From positions 1-9,312 of the forward strand of contig CABTMH010000057.1 in assembly GCA_902485915.1 (NCBI GenBank): DNA of 9,312 bases, in the 5' to 3' direction. This document shows positions 5,983 through 9,312 of this stretch, piece by piece (the first letter of the stretch is position 1; every line of letters begins with the position of its first letter). The notes beneath the pieces were generated by a model that saw only the letters and a program-made list of their open reading frames with translations, was not told the DNA's origin and did not search any database. Made by a program: the position numbers and the translations under genes. The stretch comes from an uncultured Oribacterium sp. GTDB taxonomy: Bacteria; Bacillota; Clostridia; Lachnospirales; Lachnospiraceae.

Positions 5983-6159
5983 GCGATTCATCATATAGTG
6001 CCAATGCTTCCGGCGTGGCATCGTCATGCAGCAGGAGAGAATCACCTCGTCCACAGCGTATCCATACGCAGGATGTGGCATGCTTATCCTGCGGAGTCGA
6101 ATCGGCTCCGGGACATGAGGATGCCGGCGGGAAGCATCAGCGCAAGACAGGAGTACATC
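5983..6159 (+). promoter_or_regulatory. Structured atpHA-atpG spacer closed by a long-range stem
   Basis: This 177-nt gap folds on itself. ATGCTTCC (6004-6011) pairs with GGAAGCAT (6130-6137), GGCATC (6017-6022) with GATGCC (6120-6125), and TCATG (6024-6028) with CATGA (6114-6118), about 19 bp in all. Inside lie CGCAGGAT/ATCCTGCG (6067-6074, 6086-6093) and an 8-bp hairpin at 6092-6110. A competing small stem is TGCCA/TGGCA (5999-6003, 6016-6020). The atpG SD CAGGAG (6148-6153) follows directly. Pairing is visible; the role is unknown. Confidence 0.55.
6000..6022 (+). repeat. Inverted element, left copy flanking atpG
   Basis: GCCAATGCTTCCG (6000-6012) is the exact reverse complement of 7180-7192, and over 23 nt the match is 20 of 23. 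The 10-mer GCTTCCGGCG (6006-6015) recurs in the atpD-atpC spacer at 8708-8717, and GCCAATGC links it to the atpE-flanking pair. Confidence 0.6.
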
Positions 6160-7068
6160 ATGGCAACAACAAGAGAGCTTCGGGATCGTATCTCGAGCAT
6201 CGATAATACGCTGAAAATCACCAACGCCATGTACCTCATCTCCAGTACGAAGCTCCGGAAGGCAAAGACGGATCTGGCGAAAACCGAGCCGTATTTCTAT
6301 ACGCTGCAGACGATGATCCAGCGTATCCTTCGTCATCTGCCGGAGGATTTCACGCATCCATACCTGGATGTGCGTCGTTCGGTTCGTGAAACGATGGAAC
6401 CGAGGGATTATAAGACGGCGGTCATCTGCGTGACGGCGGATAAGGGCCTCGCCGGTGCCTATAATCATAACGTGATCAAGCGGACCGAGGAGATCCTCCG
6501 GGAGCGTCCGAATCATCAGCTGTTCGTCGTCGGCGAGATGGGCCGTGCATACTTCCATGCACAGAACGAGCCGATCGCGCACCACTTCCACTATACGGCG
6601 CAGAATCCGACCCTGCATCGGGCACGTGTCATCACGGGTCATATGCTGGATCTCTTCGAGGCGCATGAGTTCGATGCGCTCTACATCGTGTATACACGTA
6701 TGAAGAACAGTCTGGAGATGGTCACCGAGACCGAGCAGCTGCTTCCACTGGATAAGCTGAACGGCGGTGTGCTTGAGCCGGCAGTGCCGATGGTCGCGGG
6801 TATGGAGGAGTTCCGTATGCGTCCGACACCGAAGGCCATCATCGATAACGTCATCCCTGATTATCTGAACGGTTTCATCTACAGTGCGCTGGTCGAGTCC
6901 TTCTGCTCGGAGCAGAATGCACGTATGACCGCGATGGATGCCGCGAACCGGAGTGGTAACAAGCTGAAGCAGCAGCTGAGTATCCAGTATAATCGGCAGC
7001 GTCAGGCACAGATCACACAGGAAATCACGGAGATCGCTGCGGGCGCCCGCGCGCAGCAGCGGAAGTAG
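6160..7068 (+). CDS. atpG: F1Fo ATP synthase subunit gamma
   Basis: This 302-residue central rotor shaft turns inside alpha3beta3 and couples c-ring rotation to catalysis. The N-terminal helix carries TTRELRDRISSIDNTLKIT (3-21) and the KLRKA motif (31-35). The central alpha/beta domain includes ADKGLAGAYN (93-102), matching the family DRGLCGGLN-type motif. The C-terminal helix has LVESFCSEQNARMTAMD (244-260) and YNRQRQAQITQEITEI (277-292). Both terminal helices form the antiparallel coiled coil. The ATG at 6160 follows CAGGAG by 6 nt and begins exactly at the family N-terminus; the in-frame ATG at 5998 would add 54 unrelated residues and lies in the structured spacer. Length is slightly above the usual 285-295. 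Confidence 0.97.
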   Translation: MATTRELRDRISSIDNTLKITNAMYLISSTKLRKAKTDLAKTEPYFYTLQTMIQRILRHLPEDFTHPYLDVRRSVRETMEPRDYKTAVICVTADKGLAGAYNHNVIKRTEEILRERPNHQLFVVGEMGRAYFHAQNEPIAHHFHYTAQNPTLHRARVITGHMLDLFEAHEFDALYIVYTRMKNSLEMVTETEQLLPLDKLNGGVLEPAVPMVAGMEEFRMRPTPKAIIDNVIPDYLNGFIYSALVESFCSEQNARMTAMDAANRSGNKLKQQLSIQYNRQRQAQITQEITEIAAGARAQQRK

Positions 7069-7216
7069 TACATGTATGTCAGGGCATGACATCGCACGTA
7101 TACAGGCCGTACAGATATGCGCGTTGATGAACATGACGTGGTGGTTTTGAGAGATAAGAGAGACGTGATGAGGGCACGGCGGAAGCATTGGCCTCATCCG
7201 TTAGAAAGGTTGATAC
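7069..7216 (+). promoter_or_regulatory. Structured atpG-atpD intercistronic spacer
   Basis: This 148-nt gap contains ATGTCA-GGGCA-TGACAT (7076-7092), a perfect 6-bp hairpin. A looser CGCA/TGCG pairing lies around 7094-7122. GATGAGG/CCTCATC (7167-7173, 7192-7198), a perfect 7-bp stem, ends just before the atpD SD AAAGG (7205-7209). No gene is supported. Confidence 0.5.
7170..7192 (-). repeat. Inverted element, right copy flanking atpG
   Basis: GGAAGCATTGGC (7181-7192) is the exact reverse complement of 6000-6011; the match is 20 of 23 over the full span. It sits mostly in the loop of the 7167-7198 hairpin, so intramolecular pairing with the copy upstream of atpG is possible. Confidence 0.6.
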
Positions 7217-8626
7217 ATGCAGACAGGAAAAATCGTGCAGGTGATGGGACCGGTCGTCGATGTGGCGTTTGATACCACACCGCTTCCGGAGATCAAGACT
7301 GCACTTAAGGTAGATAATCATGGCAGAGAGTGTGTCATGGAGGTGGCACAGCAGATGGGGCAGAGCGTCGTGCGCTGCATCATGCTGAGTGCATCCGAGG
7401 GACTCGAGCGGGACATGGTCGTCACGAATACAGGTGCCGGAATCACTGTTCCTGTAGGTGAGAAGACCCTCGGCAGACTGTTTAATGTGCTGGGCGACGC
7501 GATCGATGGACAGCCGGCACCGGAGACGGAGGAGCACTGGGAGATCCACCGGAAGCCGCCGAAGTTCGAGGATCAGAATCCGGTACAGGAAGTCCTCGAG
7601 ACCGGTATCAAGGTCATCGATCTGCTGGCACCGTACGCAAAGGGTGGTAAGATCGGTCTGTTCGGTGGTGCCGGTGTCGGTAAGACGGTCCTGATTCAGG
7701 AGCTGATCCGGAACATCGCGACCGAGCATGGCGGTTACTCGATCTTCACTGGTGTAGGTGAGCGTTCCCGTGAGGGTAATGATCTGTACAGTGAGATGAC
7801 CGCGAGTGGTGTTATCAAGAACACAGCCCTCGTCTTCGGACAGATGAATGAGGCACCGGGTGCCCGTATGCGTGTGGCGGAGACCGGTCTTACGATGGCC
7901 GAGTACTTCCGTGATGTGCAGCATAAGGATGTGCTGCTCTTCATCGATAACATCTTCCGTTTCGTACAGGCAGGTTCCGAGGTTTCGTCTCTGCTCGGTC
8001 GTATGCCGTCGGCCGTCGGTTATCAGCCGACCCTCGCGACGGAGATGGGCCAGCTGCAGGAGCGGATCGCGTCGACGAAGGAAGGCTCGGTTACCTCCGT
8101 ACAGGCCGTCTACGTTCCGGCCGATGACCTGACCGACCCGGCACCGGCGACGACCTTCGCGCACCTCGATGCGACGACGGTCCTGTCCCGTAAGATCGTA
8201 GAGCAGGGTATCTACCCGGCCGTCGATCCGCTGGAGAGCTCCTCCAGAATCCTGACCGAGGAAATCGTCGGTAAGGAGCACTATGATACAGCACAGCGTG
8301 TACTGCAGATTCTCGAGAAGTATAAGGAGCTGCAGGATATCATCGCCATCCTCGGTATGGAAGAGCTGTCCGAGGAGGATAAGATGACCGTATACCGTGC
8401 ACGTAAGATCCGTAACTTCCTGAGCCAGCCGTTCTTCGTCGGTGAGCAGTTCACCGGTATCCCGGGCAGATATGTACCGCTCGCCGATACCATCAAGGGC
8501 TTCAAGGCGATCATCGATGGTGAGATGGATGAATATCCGGAGAGTGCGTTCTTCAATGTCGGCACCATCGAGGATGTGAAGAAGAAGGCCGAGGATATGG
8601 CGGCCGCAGACGCGAAGAAGGCGTAA
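7217..8626 (+). CDS. atpD: F1Fo ATP synthase subunit beta (catalytic)
   Basis: This 469-residue protein carries the catalytic sites that make ATP from ADP and Pi at beta/alpha interfaces. An N-terminal beta-barrel (MQTGKIVQVMGPVVDVAF) is followed by Walker A GGAGVGKT (150-157), the catalytic loop GERSREGNDL (181-190, Glu182 the likely catalytic base), Walker B VLLFIDNIFRF (239-249) and ALDAT-type HLDATTVLSR (316-325). The C-terminal lever motif is MEELSEED (381-388), where the first Asp of DELSEED is Glu, a conservative change. Full family length. The SD is weaker than for other genes (AAAGG, 7 nt before the ATG). The two gaps on either side are structured, so its level may be set by spacer elements rather than by coupling. 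Confidence 0.98.
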   Translation: MQTGKIVQVMGPVVDVAFDTTPLPEIKTALKVDNHGRECVMEVAQQMGQSVVRCIMLSASEGLERDMVVTNTGAGITVPVGEKTLGRLFNVLGDAIDGQPAPETEEHWEIHRKPPKFEDQNPVQEVLETGIKVIDLLAPYAKGGKIGLFGGAGVGKTVLIQELIRNIATEHGGYSIFTGVGERSREGNDLYSEMTASGVIKNTALVFGQMNEAPGARMRVAETGLTMAEYFRDVQHKDVLLFIDNIFRFVQAGSEVSSLLGRMPSAVGYQPTLATEMGQLQERIASTKEGSVTSVQAVYVPADDLTDPAPATTFAHLDATTVLSRKIVEQGIYPAVDPLESSSRILTEEIVGKEHYDTAQRVLQILEKYKELQDIIAILGMEELSEEDKMTVYRARKIRNFLSQPFFVGEQFTGIPGRYVPLADTIKGFKAIIDGEMDEYPESAFFNVGTIEDVKKKAEDMAAADAKKA

Positions 8627-8759
8627 AACAGGTTATATATGGAGCATGCCGGCACAGACTGCCTGCGCATCGTGCAGTCAGAACACGATGAATAGGCGGC
8701 ATATCCGGCTTCCGGCGGTGATACAGCCGGAAGAAATCGAATGATGAAGAGGTTTTGAA
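8627..8759 (+). promoter_or_regulatory. Structured atpD-atpC spacer with two competing hairpins
   Basis: This 133-nt gap has an outer stem ATGCCG/CGGCAT (8646-8651, 8697-8702). Within it are GACTGC/GCAGTC (8657-8662, 8674-8679) and CATCGTG/CACGATG (8668-8674, 8684-8690), which share bases and exclude each other. A further hairpin TCCGGCT/AGCCGGA (8704-8710, 8725-8731) precedes the atpC SD AAGAGG (8747-8752). All stems are perfect. Confidence 0.5.
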
Positions 8760-9188
8760 ATGGCAGACACACCAGCACTGTTCAGTTTACAGGTGATTGC
8801 ATCGAATAAGGTTTTTTATGATGAGCATGCACAGTATCTGAAAATCAATACTTCGGATGGCTTCCGTGGCCTGATGGCGCATCATGCGCCATGTGTTGTG
8901 GCTGTCGAGACCGGACCGATGGAAATCGTGAAGCCGGATGGCGAACGCATCGAAGTCCTCGTCAGCAGCGGCATCATGAACTGTGCGAATAACCGAATCA
9001 CGGTGCTCGTCGATACCTGCGAAACCGCAGAGGAAATCGATGTACGTCGTGCAGAAGAGGCGAAGGAGCGTGCCCTCGAGCAGCTCCGCCAGAAACAGTC
9101 CGTCGGCGAATTCAAGATGACCCAGTCATCCCTCGCCCGCGCACTGTCGCGACTGGAGTTCTCGTCTCAGAAGAAGCACTACATCTGA
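8760..9188 (+). CDS. atpC: F1Fo ATP synthase subunit epsilon
   Basis: This 142-residue central-stalk subunit binds gamma and the c-ring, and in many bacteria its C-terminal helices inhibit ATP hydrolysis. The N-terminal beta-sandwich covers about 1-87 (FSLQVIASNKVFYDE; GLMAHHAPCVVAVETGPM; VLVSSGIMNCANNRITVLVD). The C-terminal helical hairpin covers about 91-137 (IDVRRAEEAKERALEQL and SSLARALSRLEFSSQ), so the regulatory domain is intact. The ATG at 8760 has AAGAGG 7 nt upstream. It is the last operon gene, followed after 17 nt by a strong hairpin. Confidence 0.96.
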   Translation: MADTPALFSLQVIASNKVFYDEHAQYLKINTSDGFRGLMAHHAPCVVAVETGPMEIVKPDGERIEVLVSSGIMNCANNRITVLVDTCETAEEIDVRRAEEAKERALEQLRQKQSVGEFKMTQSSLARALSRLEFSSQKKHYI

Positions 9189-9205
9189 CCAGCCGTTGCA
9201 AACGC

Positions 9206-9275
9206 AGTCCAGGGAAAAGAAGAGCCCGAAAAAGCATGCGAGCATGCTTTTTCGGGCTCTTCTTTTCCCTGGACT
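9206..9275 (+). terminator. 34-bp perfect hairpin after atpC, probable operon terminator
   Basis: The arms 9206-9239 and 9242-9275 are perfectly complementary with GA between them; in RNA the loop would open to CGAG. The inner part GCATG-CGAG-CATGC is followed by T5 and a longer fold by TTCTTTT, so it can terminate on the plus strand, and the A/T symmetry allows minus-strand termination too. CGTTGC (9194-9199) and GCAACG (9281-9286) can extend the stem past an internal loop. Its length and position near the contig end also leave an assembly artefact or a mobile palindrome possible. Confidence 0.7.
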
Positions 9276-9292
9276 ATGTGGCAACGCCACAT
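9276..9292. repeat. Small perfect hairpin abutting the terminator
   Basis: ATGTGGC (9276-9282) and GCCACAT (9286-9292) pair perfectly across the 3-nt loop AAC, directly after the 34-bp palindrome and without a T-tract. Function unknown. The last 20 bases of the window hold nothing recognisable. Confidence 0.5.
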
Positions 9293-9312
9293 GATCGGGC
9301 GTTCCTGCGACG

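Noticed and set aside
5998..6159. Upstream in-frame ATG adding 54 residues to gamma (and likewise 3289 for subunit b)
   Set aside because: The family N-termini begin at the downstream ATGs with good SDs; the extra codons fall in palindromic spacer sequence.
5956..7197. A 413-codon open frame on the minus strand opposite atpG, and similar ones at 7079-8281, 4285-5238 and 5260-5952
   Set aside because: They lie antisense to strongly recognised ATP synthase genes, show no domain pattern, and are rich in Leu/Arg/Asp/His as expected from the complement of GC-ending codons.
1..9312. tRNA, rRNA, CRISPR array, insertion sequence or phage genes
   Set aside because: No cloverleaf, regular repeat-spacer pattern, transposase or integrase was seen; the spacer repeats are short and few.

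Overview
The window is one end of a bacterial metagenomic contig, most likely from an anaerobic Gram-positive (Firmicutes/Clostridia-like, possibly Lachnospiraceae; family not fixed). The reasons are strong AAGGAGG-type ribosome binding sites, a secreted NlpC/P60 peptidoglycan hydrolase with a Ser/Asn linker, a LysR regulator whose N-terminus reads YYRIFYYV, and intrinsic hairpin terminators. The first 19 bases are leftover Illumina adapter, not genome.

Layout. 21-800 (+): 3' part of a cell-wall hydrolase. 807-863: convergent bidirectional terminator. 872-1762 (-): LysR-type regulator. 1763-2149: a 387-bp divergent control region with no gene. It holds a lysR promoter, a perfect ATGTC-N5-GACAT LysR box, a near-consensus promoter for the rightward operon, a leader terminator/attenuator and possible SD-masking pairings. 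2150-9188 (+): the complete F1Fo ATP synthase operon in the order a (atpB), c (atpE), b (atpF), a delta-alpha fusion (atpHA), gamma (atpG), beta (atpD), epsilon (atpC). 9206-9292: a 34-bp perfect hairpin and a second small hairpin, acting as operon terminator or lying at the contig edge.

How it works together. Subunits a and c form the membrane ion path. Subunit b and the delta part of the fusion form the stator. Alpha and beta form the catalytic hexamer, and gamma with epsilon form the rotor stalk. The c subunit lacks the Na+-type ligands, which suggests proton coupling. The LysR box is centred about 65 bp before the predicted atp start site and overlaps the regulator's own -35, the classical LysR geometry, so this regulator probably controls ATP synthase expression.

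Most unusual features. (1) Delta and alpha are one 682-residue protein with almost no linker and no visible internal start for a separate alpha, although the enzyme normally has three alpha and one delta. (2) All intercistronic gaps except b/fusion are 133-193 nt, instead of the short gaps usual in atp operons, and hold stem-loops. (3) Matching inverted sequence elements flank atpE (16/17) and atpG (20/23). (4) The operon leader contains an intrinsic terminator before the first gene.
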